64,000 nucleotides of DNA from an uncultured Aquimarina sp. (lineage in GTDB: Bacteria > Bacteroidota > Bacteroidia > Flavobacteriales > Flavobacteriaceae): contig NZ_CANLOZ010000001.1 of assembly GCF_947492965.1 (NCBI RefSeq), positions 806,001 to 870,000 of the forward strand. The letters run 5' to 3'. The notes beneath the pieces were generated by a model, which worked only from the letters and a program-made list of their open reading frames with translations, had not been told where the DNA came from and did no database searches. The position numbers were made by a program, and so were the translations under genes. Below, piece by piece: positions 28,062-37,148 of the stretch (within the stretch, counting starts at the first letter, position 1; every line of letters begins with the position of its first letter).

Positions 28062-29480
28062 ATGAAAAATAATGTTATCACATGGCTATTACTTTTAAGT
28101 TTTTCATTTGCATTTGGGCAAGAGGAAATCAAAGGAAAAAAGGATAAAGCTCCAAGATATAAATTATTCCGTGCCACCGAGAATTACGAGTATCTGAAAA
28201 AACAGGAAGAGAACCTTTACAAAGAAGACACTTTTGACCCAATAAAGTTTATTCCATTAAACAAAAAGGAAAGTGTCTATTTATCGATAGGGGGTGAAAT
28301 ACGACCCCGATTAGAAATTTTTTCCAATAGGTTTTGGGAAGGTGAAGAAGATGATACATTTTATTCGCAACGATTGGTTTTACATTCCAATCTCGTACTT
28401 GGAAAGCACATTCGGTTTTTTGGAGAACTTTATCACGGATATACGAGTCACGAAGAGGAGTTCGTAGAGTTTGATGAACTGAACGTCCACCAAGCGTTTG
28501 TTGAAATCAAATTATCTAACCAAACAGAGGGTAATGTCTCATTATTATTTGGACGACAAGAATTAGGTTTTGGAACAGGTAGATTAGTAGGGTTTCGGGA
28601 AGGTCCAAATATTCGAAGGTCTTTTGATGTTGGAAGACTGGTGTACAGCAAAGGTAAAACTAACATTCAAGCCTTTTTTGGTAAAGAAGTGCGTCCCAAT
28701 TTCGGGGTGTTTGATAACGATTTCAGTTTATTTGATTCCAATGCTTCAAACCCTTCTCTTTGGGGAGTTTACTCTCAGTTTAAAATTAAAGGACTTAATG
28801 GACTCAATGAACTATACTATTTAGGATTTGACTCCAACCAAGCCACATTCAATGATGTTACAGGAGAGGAAACAAGGCATAGCATTGGATTAAGACGTTT
28901 TGGAAAAATAGGAAAGCGATGGCGTTATAACTCATCTTTAACCTATCAGTTTGGAGATATAGGTAATAGTACTATCAGTGCTTTTAATATTGATACCGAT
29001 TGGCATTATGATTTAATTGATACGGCTTGGAAAATAAGCCCAGGTCTTAAGCTAGAATATACCAGCGGGGATAGAAATATTGGAGATGGACGAATCAATT
29101 CTTTTAGTCCATTATTTGTCAATCCTACATTTTACAGTCTAGCTGCAACGATAACTCCCATCAATGTCATTGCCATTCATCCTTCTTTAAGTATGCAACC
29201 AACAGAAAGGCTACACTTATATGTGGAGTGGAATATTTTCTGGAGAGCCTCTGAAAATGATGGTTTATATCAACCACCCAGATTTATTCTTAGGTCGGCT
29301 GACGGATTATCCGAAAGGAGCTCAGGAAATCAACTAGGATTTCAGGCATCTTATGAATTTACCAGACATCTGGCTTTCGAACTTGATTTAAGCTATTTCA
29401 TAGCAGGGGCCTTTCAAGAAGCTAGCGGAGAGGACGAAAGTATTTTTCATTTTGCTCCTACACTGAGTTATAAATTTTAA
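28062..29480 (+). CDS. Alginate-export-like outer-membrane beta barrel
   Basis: A 472-residue protein with a signal peptide (residues 1-19, cleaved near AFGQ) and alternating hydrophobic strands to the end, finishing in an aromatic residue (LSYKF). SIGGEIRPRLEIFSNRFW, LLFGRQELGFGTGRLVG and LEYTSGDRN are typical of the alginate export (AlgE-like) family. No alginate genes lie nearby, so it is better regarded as a porin for an unknown solute. Confidence 0.8.
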   Translation: MKNNVITWLLLLSFSFAFGQEEIKGKKDKAPRYKLFRATENYEYLKKQEENLYKEDTFDPIKFIPLNKKESVYLSIGGEIRPRLEIFSNRFWEGEEDDTFYSQRLVLHSNLVLGKHIRFFGELYHGYTSHEEEFVEFDELNVHQAFVEIKLSNQTEGNVSLLFGRQELGFGTGRLVGFREGPNIRRSFDVGRLVYSKGKTNIQAFFGKEVRPNFGVFDNDFSLFDSNASNPSLWGVYSQFKIKGLNGLNELYYLGFDSNQATFNDVTGEETRHSIGLRRFGKIGKRWRYNSSLTYQFGDIGNSTISAFNIDTDWHYDLIDTAWKISPGLKLEYTSGDRNIGDGRINSFSPLFVNPTFYSLAATITPINVIAIHPSLSMQPTERLHLYVEWNIFWRASENDGLYQPPRFILRSADGLSERSSGNQLGFQASYEFTRHLAFELDLSYFIAGAFQEASGEDESIFHFAPTLSYKF

Positions 29481-29489
29481 AAGAAAACT

Positions 29490-30038
29490 ATGGATAAGAA
29501 CATACAGTTGACTACTGTAGTTAGACATTATATCAAGCCAGAGAAGCAAAAAGAATTTGAAGAATGGAGCTTGAATATCAAAAAAATAGCAAGTGGTTTT
29601 GAAGGTTTTCTAGGTTTGCAAAGTATAGCCCCACCCGAAGATAGCAACGAGTATATTACAGTTTTCAAATTTACATCGATACCTGCATTACAAGCTTGGA
29701 TGAACTCTGAAGTTAGAAAAGCAGAAATAAAAAAACTTCATTTGTTTTCTGAAAAAGACGCGTATTTAAAGCACGTTGGAGGTATTGACTTTTGGTTTGA
29801 AGGTCCAGAAAAAACGATACTCTCTACACCACCAAAATGGAAAATGTCGATTTTGACTTGGTTAGCTGTTTATTCCGGAGTAGTTCTATTGTCAATGCTA
29901 TACCATTTCCTTTTACCCAATAGCCCTTCATTATTGATAACTTTTTTGGTGACTATAACATTGGTGCCACTATTAACGTGGGTGCTAATGCCAAACATTG
30001 TGAAACTATTCAAACGATGGATTTTTAAAGAAGAGTAA
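29490..30038 (+). CDS. ABM-domain protein with a C-terminal membrane anchor
   Basis: Residues 1-95 form a ferredoxin-like antibiotic-biosynthesis-monooxygenase (ABM) domain (TTVVRHYIKPEKQKEFEEW, EGFLGLQSIAPPE, YITVFKF). Residues about 115-175 hold two hydrophobic segments (LTWLAVYSGVVLLSMLYHFL and LLITFLVTITLVPLLTWVLM). ABM proteins include haem-degrading and small-molecule oxygenases, but many have no known substrate, and the anchor places this one at the inner membrane. It lies nine bases after the barrel gene. Confidence 0.82.
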   Translation: MDKNIQLTTVVRHYIKPEKQKEFEEWSLNIKKIASGFEGFLGLQSIAPPEDSNEYITVFKFTSIPALQAWMNSEVRKAEIKKLHLFSEKDAYLKHVGGIDFWFEGPEKTILSTPPKWKMSILTWLAVYSGVVLLSMLYHFLLPNSPSLLITFLVTITLVPLLTWVLMPNIVKLFKRWIFKEE

Positions 30039-30077
30039 ATAAAAACTAAATCATTAATTATTAAATATTTAAATAAA

Positions 30078-31367
30078 ATGAGAATCAGAAGTAAATTATC
30101 ACTAGTACCGATGCTCGTAATGACGTTGTACAGTTGTTACGCACAGCAAAAAAAAGGACCCAATTCAAGTACTGATGAAATAGCAGCAGTAGTGGAGACA
30201 ACAGCAGTGAATGCACTGCTAGGAGCTTCTGTAATGGCTTTTGGCCCAGAAAATGTATTGTTTGTAGGCGATAGCAAAGCAGGGGTAGTCTATGCCATAC
30301 CAACCAAGGTCAATGAGGTAAAAGAACCAATGGCTTTTAATCTAAGGGATGTCGATAAAAAAATTGCAAAAGTACTGGGAGTAACTGCATCCGATTTAAT
30401 TTTTAACGATATGCAAGTCCATCCTGTTAGTCAGGAAGCCTATATTGCCGTCAAAAGAGGATATGCTCCCGATGCACAATCGGTCATCGTTGCCGTAAGT
30501 CCTACTAATGGAGAGGTTCGTTTGGTCGATGTAAGTAAAAAAACACAAGTAAGTATTAAAAATATCAGGACTGATGAATTTGAACTTTATGGAAGGTCGT
30601 CTTCACGATTAAATATTACAGATATTGATTATAACGATGGGTTTCTATATGTGGCAGGACTGACCAATGGGGAGTTCGCATCCACGCTACGAAAAATAGC
30701 ATATCCGTTTAATAACTCACAAGAGGCGGTAGCGGGAATAGAAATGTACCACGCTGTACACAATCAAAAAGAGACTAGAGCACCTATCCGCACTATGAAA
30801 TTTGAAGAAATCAACGGAGAGTCTACCTTGATTGCCGCTTACACCTGTACCCCTTTAGTTAGTATTCCTACTTCTGAAATTAAGGCAGGTAATCATATCA
30901 AGGCAAAGACCTTGGCTGAATTGGGCTTTGGCAACACCCCTATTGATATGATAACATTTACTGCTCAAGAGCAAGATGGCAGTTTTGATAAAAAACTTTT
31001 GATTATCAATAAAGAACGAAGTGCAAGTTTAATTTCATTGAAAGATTTTGAACAGGCCAATAAAGGAGAGGGAATGAAAGCATTTTCCCTTGGTCCAGAA
31101 GGAATGAAAATCTTCCCAGTGCCAATGTCAGGAACAATGCACATTGCAGAGCAAAATCAAATGATGATAGCCAACTTGGAGCGTGATATTGATTCAGGGA
31201 ATGTGGATTTGGTATCAGAATTAAAAGGAGCTTATTTCCGATTGAGCAATTTTGATAGTGAGTACGAATTCCCAGATTATAAGTATACAGAAACTGAACC
31301 TTGGAAAGATTTCCACAATATGGTAAAGCCCATAGAAGGGTTCCCTGAATTGGTCAAAGAGCAATAG
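30078..31367 (+). CDS. Exported protein of unknown function, propeller-like
   Basis: A 429-residue protein with a signal sequence; the context TLYSCYAQQ offers both a lipobox-like Cys (C20) and a signal peptidase I site. The body has repeated strand patterns (ASVMAFGPENVLFVGDSKAG, VHPVSQEAYIAVKRG, DIDYNDGFLYVAGLTNGEF) that suggest a beta propeller. I do not recognise the family. It lies in the middle of the accessory operon. Confidence 0.65.
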   Translation: MRIRSKLSLVPMLVMTLYSCYAQQKKGPNSSTDEIAAVVETTAVNALLGASVMAFGPENVLFVGDSKAGVVYAIPTKVNEVKEPMAFNLRDVDKKIAKVLGVTASDLIFNDMQVHPVSQEAYIAVKRGYAPDAQSVIVAVSPTNGEVRLVDVSKKTQVSIKNIRTDEFELYGRSSSRLNITDIDYNDGFLYVAGLTNGEFASTLRKIAYPFNNSQEAVAGIEMYHAVHNQKETRAPIRTMKFEEINGESTLIAAYTCTPLVSIPTSEIKAGNHIKAKTLAELGFGNTPIDMITFTAQEQDGSFDKKLLIINKERSASLISLKDFEQANKGEGMKAFSLGPEGMKIFPVPMSGTMHIAEQNQMMIANLERDIDSGNVDLVSELKGAYFRLSNFDSEYEFPDYKYTETEPWKDFHNMVKPIEGFPELVKEQ

Positions 31368-31426
31368 TGATTTTAAAAAAGAGACAGGTAATCTCAAGAT
31401 TATCTGTCTCAAAACTTCCTTGATTT

Positions 31427-32470
31427 ATGCGATGTTTTCTTTTAATATTCAGTTTGATGATGTTCTGCACAAATTTTTTTGCGCAGGGTACTTCTGTTAC
31501 GGTACATAAAGACCGTGTAAAATTTCACGATTGGAATACATCTACTTCAAACATAAAAGTGTTTTTGGTGGATTCCAAAAAGAATAAAACTGAAAGCATA
31601 CCCATTATTGGAAGTTTTGTCAAAAAGGATGGCGACCTCATTTTTACCCCTAAATTTTCTTTGTTAGAAAACGTGCCTTATCTGCTGCAAACTGAAAAAG
31701 GAGATATTGGTTTTTCCCTTAAAACCAGCAATAATAATGTTCCTATAATAACAGCTGTGTATCCAACAGCAGATGAAATACCAGAAAATCTTTTGAGGAT
31801 GTACATACAGTTTTCAAGCCCAATGAAAACCGTTGGAAACTTGGAGCACATCAAACTAATTAATGAGCAAGGAGAGGAAGTTAAAGGAGCAATTTTCAAT
31901 AATGTCTATGAACTTTGGGACGATTCGCAAACGCAGTTGACCATCATCTTTGACCCTGCTAGGGTAAAAACGGGTTTACGAGCTAATGAGACCTTGGGTC
32001 GCGCTTTAGAACCAGAAAAAACATTTCATTTGGTTATCGATGAGTTAGAAAATATCTATGGCAAAAAGTTAGCACATCCTTTTACAAAGACTTTTAAAGT
32101 AGTCGCAGAAGACATCATATCTCCTAGTCCTGATTCTTGGGAATTTATGTTACCAAAATCTAATGATAATAAGCCATTGACAATAAACTTTTTGGATGCC
32201 GTAGATAAAATGTCACTTTTAATAAGAATTCAGATTTATAATGACAAAGACCAGATGGTACAAGGGAAAATCCATCTTAAAAATCAAGAGAAAACCTGGG
32301 AGTTTGTTCCTGAAAATGACTGGAACAAAGGCAAATATCTAGCAAAGATAAACTCCAGATTAGCAGACCCATCGGGCAATAATCTGAATGGACTGTTTGA
32401 CCATACCATCGGAAGCCTTAAAAATCAAAGAGAAGGCGAAATCGTTGAAATAGCATTCCAAATAGAATGA
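31427..32470 (+). CDS. Exported protein with Ig-like (Big_5-type) segments, function unknown
   Basis: A 347-residue protein with a signal peptide (residues 1-20, ending NFFAQ). The middle has the pattern VYPTADEIPENLLRMYIQFS then SSPMKTVGNLEHIKL and later LADPSGNNLNGLFDH, which is typical of bacterial Ig-like Big_5 domains. I cannot assign a role. It follows the propeller-like gene and may work with it in the periplasm or at the surface. Confidence 0.65.
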   Translation: MRCFLLIFSLMMFCTNFFAQGTSVTVHKDRVKFHDWNTSTSNIKVFLVDSKKNKTESIPIIGSFVKKDGDLIFTPKFSLLENVPYLLQTEKGDIGFSLKTSNNNVPIITAVYPTADEIPENLLRMYIQFSSPMKTVGNLEHIKLINEQGEEVKGAIFNNVYELWDDSQTQLTIIFDPARVKTGLRANETLGRALEPEKTFHLVIDELENIYGKKLAHPFTKTFKVVAEDIISPSPDSWEFMLPKSNDNKPLTINFLDAVDKMSLLIRIQIYNDKDQMVQGKIHLKNQEKTWEFVPENDWNKGKYLAKINSRLADPSGNNLNGLFDHTIGSLKNQREGEIVEIAFQIE

Positions 32471-32486
32471 ATCAAAAACATAAAAT

Positions 32487-32912
32487 ATGGACAAGGAAAT
32501 AAAAAAAGAATACACCAATAGAGAATTGACCATTGTTTGGAAACCAAAAACCTGTATTCACGCGGCTGAATGCATAAAGGCATTACCAAAGGTTTATAAT
32601 CCAAATGAAAAACCTTGGATAACCATCGAAAATGCAACAACTGAAGAACTAAAAAAACAAATTGCCAAGTGTCCTTCTGGTGCCTTGAGTTACTATATGA
32701 ATGGAGAAGAAAACAAGGAATCGGAAACACTGGAAACCAAAGTTGAAGTTCTTGAAAATGGACCATTATTAGTTTATGGAACATTAAAAGTGACAGACAA
32801 AGAAGGAAACACTGAAACCAAGAATAAAACAACTGCTTTTTGCAGGTGCGGGCAATCCCATAATAAACCGTATTGTGATGGCACCCACGTAAGTTCAAAT
32901 TTTAAAGGATAA
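32487..32912 (+). CDS. YjdI-type (4Fe-4S) plus CDGSH iron-sulfur fusion protein
   Basis: The 141-residue cytoplasmic protein joins two iron-sulfur modules. Residues 10-72 match YjdI-like (4Fe-4S) mono-cluster proteins, with C23 and C29 (KTCIHAAECIKALP) and C62 (IAKCPSGAL). Residues 115-137 are a CDGSH zinc-finger-like 2Fe-2S motif, CRCGQSHNKPYCDGTH, giving ligands C119, C121, C130 and H134. Such proteins transfer electrons or clusters. The stop codon directly abuts the pirin gene. Confidence 0.9.
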   Translation: MDKEIKKEYTNRELTIVWKPKTCIHAAECIKALPKVYNPNEKPWITIENATTEELKKQIAKCPSGALSYYMNGEENKESETLETKVEVLENGPLLVYGTLKVTDKEGNTETKNKTTAFCRCGQSHNKPYCDGTHVSSNFKG

Positions 32913-33635
32913 ATGATTATGAGCAAGACAGTATTACATAAAGCAGATACAAGAGGATATGCAAATCACGGTTGGTTACAATCACACCACTCTTTCAGTT
33001 TCTCTAGTTACTATAACCCACATCGGATGAATTTTGGTGCCATCAGGGTTTTGAATGATGATGTAGTAGCTGGAGGTCAGGGTTTTGGCACACATCCACA
33101 TCAAAATATGGAAATTATTTCCATACCCTTAGTAGGTGATTTAGAGCATAAGGACAGTATGGGAAATACTGTAATTATTAATGAGGGCGACGTTCAAGCT
33201 ATGAGCGCGGGTACGGGCATTTATCATAGTGAATACAATAAGAACAAGGAAAAGGAAGTAAAGTTTTTACAGATTTGGGTAGTTCCTAATGAAGAAAATG
33301 TTATTCCAAAGTTTGACCAAATTTCGATTCGAGATTTAGAAAAAGAAAATGCTTTTTATCAAATATTATCCCCAAATGAGGAAGACGCAGGTGTTTGGAT
33401 TCATCAAGATGCCTGGTTTCATTTAGGAAAGTTTAATAATGGCAAAGAAGCATCCTATGAAATCAAAAAAGCAGGAAATGGTGTCTATGTCTTCGTCTTA
33501 GAGGGTGAAGTGGAAATTGAAGGGCAAACATTAACAAAACGTGATGGTTTTGGAATTTGGGATACCGATACCATTCAAGTAAAATCCAGAAAGCCAAGTA
33601 AAGTTTTGATGATGGAAGTACCTATGAAATTCTAG
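32913..33635 (+). CDS. Pirin family protein (bicupin)
   Basis: A 240-residue cupin protein with the pirin signature HHSFSFSSYYNPHRMNFGAIR, the iron-ligand pattern THPHQNMEI and a later HSEYN, and a second cupin-like half. Bacterial pirins bind iron; some have quercetinase activity or bind partner enzymes, and the role of this one is open. The ATG at 32913 directly follows the stop of the previous gene; the ATG at 32919 is an alternative. Confidence 0.92.
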   Translation: MIMSKTVLHKADTRGYANHGWLQSHHSFSFSSYYNPHRMNFGAIRVLNDDVVAGGQGFGTHPHQNMEIISIPLVGDLEHKDSMGNTVIINEGDVQAMSAGTGIYHSEYNKNKEKEVKFLQIWVVPNEENVIPKFDQISIRDLEKENAFYQILSPNEEDAGVWIHQDAWFHLGKFNNGKEASYEIKKAGNGVYVFVLEGEVEIEGQTLTKRDGFGIWDTDTIQVKSRKPSKVLMMEVPMKF

Positions 33636-33664
33636 ATGGCTATTTCAACAAAAAATAGAACACA

Positions 33665-35458
33665 ATGAAAAAACTTATTTACAGTGTGCTACTTAGCTTT
33701 TTGATAAGCTGCGGTAGCGATAAAAATAGCGTTAAGGCAGATATGATAGTAATCAATGCCAAAGTCGCTGTAATGGATGCACAACAAATCTATACAGAAG
33801 CTATATCTGTTAAAGATGGAAAGGTATTGAAAACAGGTAGCAATGAAGAAATTCTTGAATCAAAAGGAGATTCCACTAAAGTTATAGATGCAAACGGAAA
33901 AACAATAATACCAGGATTGAATGATTCCCACCTGCATTTGACACGTGGTGGTAGGTTTTATAATGCAGAATTAAGATGGGATGGTGTCACCTCATTAAAA
34001 CGTGCATTACAAATGCTCAAAGAGCAAGCACAGCGAACTCCAGAAGGGCAATGGGTAAGGGTTATCGGCGGATGGAGCCCATATCAGTTTGAAGAAAAAC
34101 GTTTGCCCACCCCAGAAGAAATTGAAGAAGCAACAGGAGATGTACCCACCTTTATTTCATTCCTGTATAGCAAAGGATGGTTGAATAAGGCAGGTTTAAA
34201 AACAAGAGGAATAGATGAAAATACAGTTCCTCCTAAGGGAAGTTCCTTTGAAAAAGATGCCAACGGTAAATTGACAGGCGTGTTACTGGCCGAACCTAAT
34301 CCAACCATTCTATATATGAGTATTGGAGCATTACCGCCATTAACTCAGGAAGAAATGGTCAATTCGACCAAGCAGTTTTACAGAGAATTGAATTCATTTG
34401 GGATTACCTCTGGTATTGATGCAGGTGGCGGTGGACATAAATTTCCCAAAGACTATTCAGGGACTGAATTACTAGCTAGTTCTGGAAAAATGCCTTTACG
34501 ATTATCGTATTATCTCTTTCCGCAAAATAAAGGAGAGGAATATGCTGAATTTCAAGAATGGATGGCCACCAATCAAGTAGGGCATAATGGCGAAATTCAT
34601 TTAGACCACGGTTATGAATTAGAAGGTGGGGGCGAATTTTTAGCTTGGAGTGCAGGTGATTATGAAAATTTCTTAGCTCCACAACCTCTGTTAAATAGAG
34701 ATAGACCTACTTGGAGAAAAGACATTAAACGTATTGTCAGACTGCACGTTGATAATGGTTGGCCTTTTAGAATACACGCAACGTATGGAGAAACTATTTC
34801 ATTGATGTTGGACGTCTTTGAAGAAGTAGACGAAGAAACAGGCGGCAAACTAGCTTCAAAAAGATGGTTATTTGACCACGCTGAAACGGTACAAGAAAAA
34901 GATTTAAAACGTATTAAAGCCCTCAATGGAGGAATTGCAATACAAGCACGTATGGCTTATGCAGGAGAATACTTTGTAGAACGTTATGGAGCAGAAAAAG
35001 CCCATGAAGCACCTCCAGTAAAAAAGATGATGGAAATGGGGTTGTCCGTGGGTGCTGGCACCGATGGCACTCGTGTAGCCAGTTACAATCCCTGGCCAGC
35101 ATTATATTGGTTAATAACGGGTAAAACAGTAGGTGATTTTCAATTGGCTTCGGAAGAAAATAAATTAACTCGTGAGGAGGCTTTACATCTATATACACAA
35201 GGTAGTGCTTGGGTTTCCAATGAAGAAGACGTAAAGGGAACTTTAGAAAATGGAATGTATGCTGATTTTGCAATACTCTCAGATGATTATTTCACAATTC
35301 CTGAAAAAGAAATCAATAATTTACAATCAGTTCTAACAGTAGTTGGAGGTAACATTGTTTATGGAGCAGAAGATTTTAGTGAATTGAGTCCTTCAATTCC
35401 CGAACCTATCCCAAGTTGGTCTCCGATAAAATATTATGGAGGTTATCAAAATAATTAA
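33665..35458 (+). CDS. Lipoprotein amidohydrolase (Amidohydro_3/YtcJ-like)
   Basis: A 597-residue protein with a lipoprotein signal (lipobox LISC, C16) and a metal-dependent amidohydrolase barrel. IIPGLNDSHLHLTRGG (about 87-102) carries the first His pair, RIHATYGETISLMLDVFE and LFDHAETVQ supply later His residues, and AGTDGTRV carries the Asp. This is the Amidohydro_3 group, acting on N-substituted or cyclic amides with unknown substrate. It is the last gene of the operon and would face the periplasm or outside. Confidence 0.88.
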   Translation: MKKLIYSVLLSFLISCGSDKNSVKADMIVINAKVAVMDAQQIYTEAISVKDGKVLKTGSNEEILESKGDSTKVIDANGKTIIPGLNDSHLHLTRGGRFYNAELRWDGVTSLKRALQMLKEQAQRTPEGQWVRVIGGWSPYQFEEKRLPTPEEIEEATGDVPTFISFLYSKGWLNKAGLKTRGIDENTVPPKGSSFEKDANGKLTGVLLAEPNPTILYMSIGALPPLTQEEMVNSTKQFYRELNSFGITSGIDAGGGGHKFPKDYSGTELLASSGKMPLRLSYYLFPQNKGEEYAEFQEWMATNQVGHNGEIHLDHGYELEGGGEFLAWSAGDYENFLAPQPLLNRDRPTWRKDIKRIVRLHVDNGWPFRIHATYGETISLMLDVFEEVDEETGGKLASKRWLFDHAETVQEKDLKRIKALNGGIAIQARMAYAGEYFVERYGAEKAHEAPPVKKMMEMGLSVGAGTDGTRVASYNPWPALYWLITGKTVGDFQLASEENKLTREEALHLYTQGSAWVSNEEDVKGTLENGMYADFAILSDDYFTIPEKEINNLQSVLTVVGGNIVYGAEDFSELSPSIPEPIPSWSPIKYYGGYQNN

Positions 35459-35659
35459 CCGTTAAAAATATACTCAGCGATGCATAAAACTAAATTCTGA
35501 AGATTTGTTATTTTAAGGTAGAAAGCCAAATGACATCATTTACAATCAAATAGACCTTTAACAAATATCTCAATCGCATTTTGTAAGACCATATTTCCTA
35601 ATAAAATTAGTAGAACCCAAGGATTTGGACTTAATCCCAGCTAGGTCATTAAACATTGT

Positions 35660-35698
35660 AAATCCCGCGTAAAAAATGATGTTTATCGGGGATTTTTT
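35660..35698 (+). terminator. Terminator downstream of the amidohydrolase operon
   Basis: Arms AAATCCC (35660-35666) and GGGATTT (35689-35695) with a 22-base loop, followed by T residues. It lies about 200 bases past the amidohydrolase stop. Confidence 0.5.
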
Positions 35699-35904
35699 AA
35701 ATATGAGACAAAATAGTATTTAAGTTTATGGTTTTTAGTATGTAGAAGTTTAAACATCCTGGCTAGGTATAGTAGGATAAGATTTGGACTCGAAGTGAAG
35801 TCATGTCATTCTACTAATTTTTATTAAGCAACTTTAAAGTGCTCTGCTAACTCTTTGATTTTCAGAAGTTCATTTTCGAAGGGGTTCGACATATGTTCAC
35901 TCTG

Positions 35905-36000
35905 GGTCACATCAAGCACAAAAACTGTAAAGCGTTAGCTTTGCTAGTTTTGTATTTGCAGTCGTGAGCATAATGGGATCAACGTAGTTAATTCAAAAAC
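35905..36000 (+). repeat. Repeat module R2, truncated copy of R1
   Basis: It starts with 19 bases identical to the tRNA-end junction (26440-26458), skips the first two hairpins of R1, and continues with 41 bases identical to 26532-26572 (the third hairpin) and 18 identical to 26586-26603. The closing tRNA copy seen in R1 is missing. Confidence 0.75.
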
Positions 36001-36059
36001 ATAGGTTGCAGTTTTGGAATAAATAAAGAATAAGAAGGCTAACCGTAGGTTTTTTATTT

Positions 36060-36110
36060 GGAGGAGTGAGCTTCAGGGAATCAACAAAGTTAATATCTTC
36101 TCTGTCGTAT
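36060..36110 (+). repeat. Repeat module R3, diverged copy of the R1 end
   Basis: GGAGTGAGCTTCAGGGAATC followed by AACAAAGTTAAT matches the R1 end (26572-26603) with a few changes, and the following TCTTCTCTGTCGTA faintly resembles the tRNA 3' end CCCTCCACGGTCAC. Confidence 0.5.
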
Positions 36111-36181
36111 CAAATGGACAACTATGTTTCAATTACTCTTGTTCTTTTTTTGTTTGTGTTGAAGTGATTTTATATCCAAAT

Positions 36182-37147
36182 TTAATCTGTAGAAAGTTCA
36201 ATTTTTATCTTGGTAATATTCTTCAAGTTAATAGTGATGATGATACCAGAATCTCCATAACAAATTAAATGTTCATTTTTTATTTCTGCCTTACAAATCG
36301 GATTTGAAAATGTAAAAAAGATAGCCCAATTCAAGATTCCTGATAGAGAAGTAGATGCAATAAATCCTTCATTACCCATGCCTCCATCTCCAAAAACAAA
36401 CTTCTGATTTTGGTACTCAAAGGATCCATGAAAAATATCACACTCGACCCAGATATCATCATTATATTTTTCAAGACTTTCTAAAGTAGTATCACATGTT
36501 GGAGACCAATACTGTTTTGTTTCACCATTATTCGGGTTATAAGTACTGTATGCATTTGCTATGATGATATCTCCTTCTCCCATAATGATAGCATCATAGC
36601 CTGGTAAATATCCTTGTTTCCATTTTTCTTGTATTTTCGGGTGCATCGTATATTCTAATTCGTTAAAGTCTATTTGTTCTATTTCTTTCAAAAAAGCTTC
36701 TGGTAATTGTTTTAAAAACTGTTTGAGTGTAGCTATTTTTTCAGTTACAAAATTGTCATTATTTAAATTACTAAGTTCTATTTTTTCTGTCTCCATAGGT
36801 GCTAATTCTTCATTAAAAGAACTACACAACTGATATTTAAAATGGATAACTTCTTTGCCAATTTCAATGCTAACTAAAGCCGTTAAAAAGTGAGGTTTTA
36901 TAGTAACGTTAGACCATTGGTAATCATCAAAATCTAATTCTAGTCGCCATTGTCTATTTGCTTCCCAAGCTGCGTGTTCAAAATAATGTTCGATAAGAAG
37001 TGGGTGAGACCATTTGTTTTCTGTTAAAATTTGTTCAAATATAGGAGCGATAGTTTCCTTAATTAAAGGAAATTGTTCTCTCATTAAAGTATTAATTTCT
37101 CTATAAAACAGACTTTCTTTTACAAATGCTAATGCTAATGCTGACAT
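36182..37147 (-). CDS. Unknown protein, last gene of the minus-strand array
   Basis: A 321-residue cytoplasmic protein that I do not recognise. The N-terminal half is helical and charged (FYREINTLMREQFPLIKETI); the C-terminal third is strand-rich with a Gly patch, FGDGGMGNEGFIASTSLSG, then WAIFFTFSNPICKAEI. The frame allows an ATG at 37186, but I prefer 37147 (MSALALAFVKESL), which leaves one base between it and the stop of the preceding gene instead of a 38-base overlap. Confidence 0.7.
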   Translation of the reverse strand: MSALALAFVKESLFYREINTLMREQFPLIKETIAPIFEQILTENKWSHPLLIEHYFEHAAWEANRQWRLELDFDDYQWSNVTIKPHFLTALVSIEIGKEVIHFKYQLCSSFNEELAPMETEKIELSNLNNDNFVTEKIATLKQFLKQLPEAFLKEIEQIDFNELEYTMHPKIQEKWKQGYLPGYDAIIMGEGDIIIANAYSTYNPNNGETKQYWSPTCDTTLESLEKYNDDIWVECDIFHGSFEYQNQKFVFGDGGMGNEGFIASTSLSGILNWAIFFTFSNPICKAEIKNEHLICYGDSGIIITINLKNITKIKIELSTD

Positions 37148-37148
37148 G

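Larger units (their letters stand above)
35459..36181. other. Intergenic region with terminator and decayed tRNA-linked repeats
   Basis: These 723 bases carry no credible full gene. In order they hold AT-rich sequence, a terminator (35660-35698), the motif ATAAGATTTGGA (also present at 26624-26635 next to module R1), a 22-codon minus-strand open frame (35824-35892, starting MSNPFENELLKIKEL, unrecognised), repeat modules R2 and R3, and a tail ending at the last gene of the minus-strand array. Confidence 0.6.

Noticed and set aside
28062..29480. Alginate biosynthesis role for the outer-membrane barrel
   Set aside because: No alginate polymerase or modifying genes lie nearby; only the barrel family is shared.
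35824..35892. A 22-codon open frame (MSNPFENELLKIKEL) on the minus strand
   Set aside because: Too short and unrecognised to call a gene; noted only within the intergenic description.
26620..35900. An integrase, transposase or conjugation gene that would prove the accessory block is a mobile island
   Set aside because: None was found among the genes of the block, so only repeats support mobility.
36133..36190. A minus-strand frame reading KFGYK then ITSTQ after the last array gene, resembling the IYGYK end of the DUF6678-like proteins
   Set aside because: Only five residues match, and the frame is cut off at once; a decayed third copy is possible but not supported.
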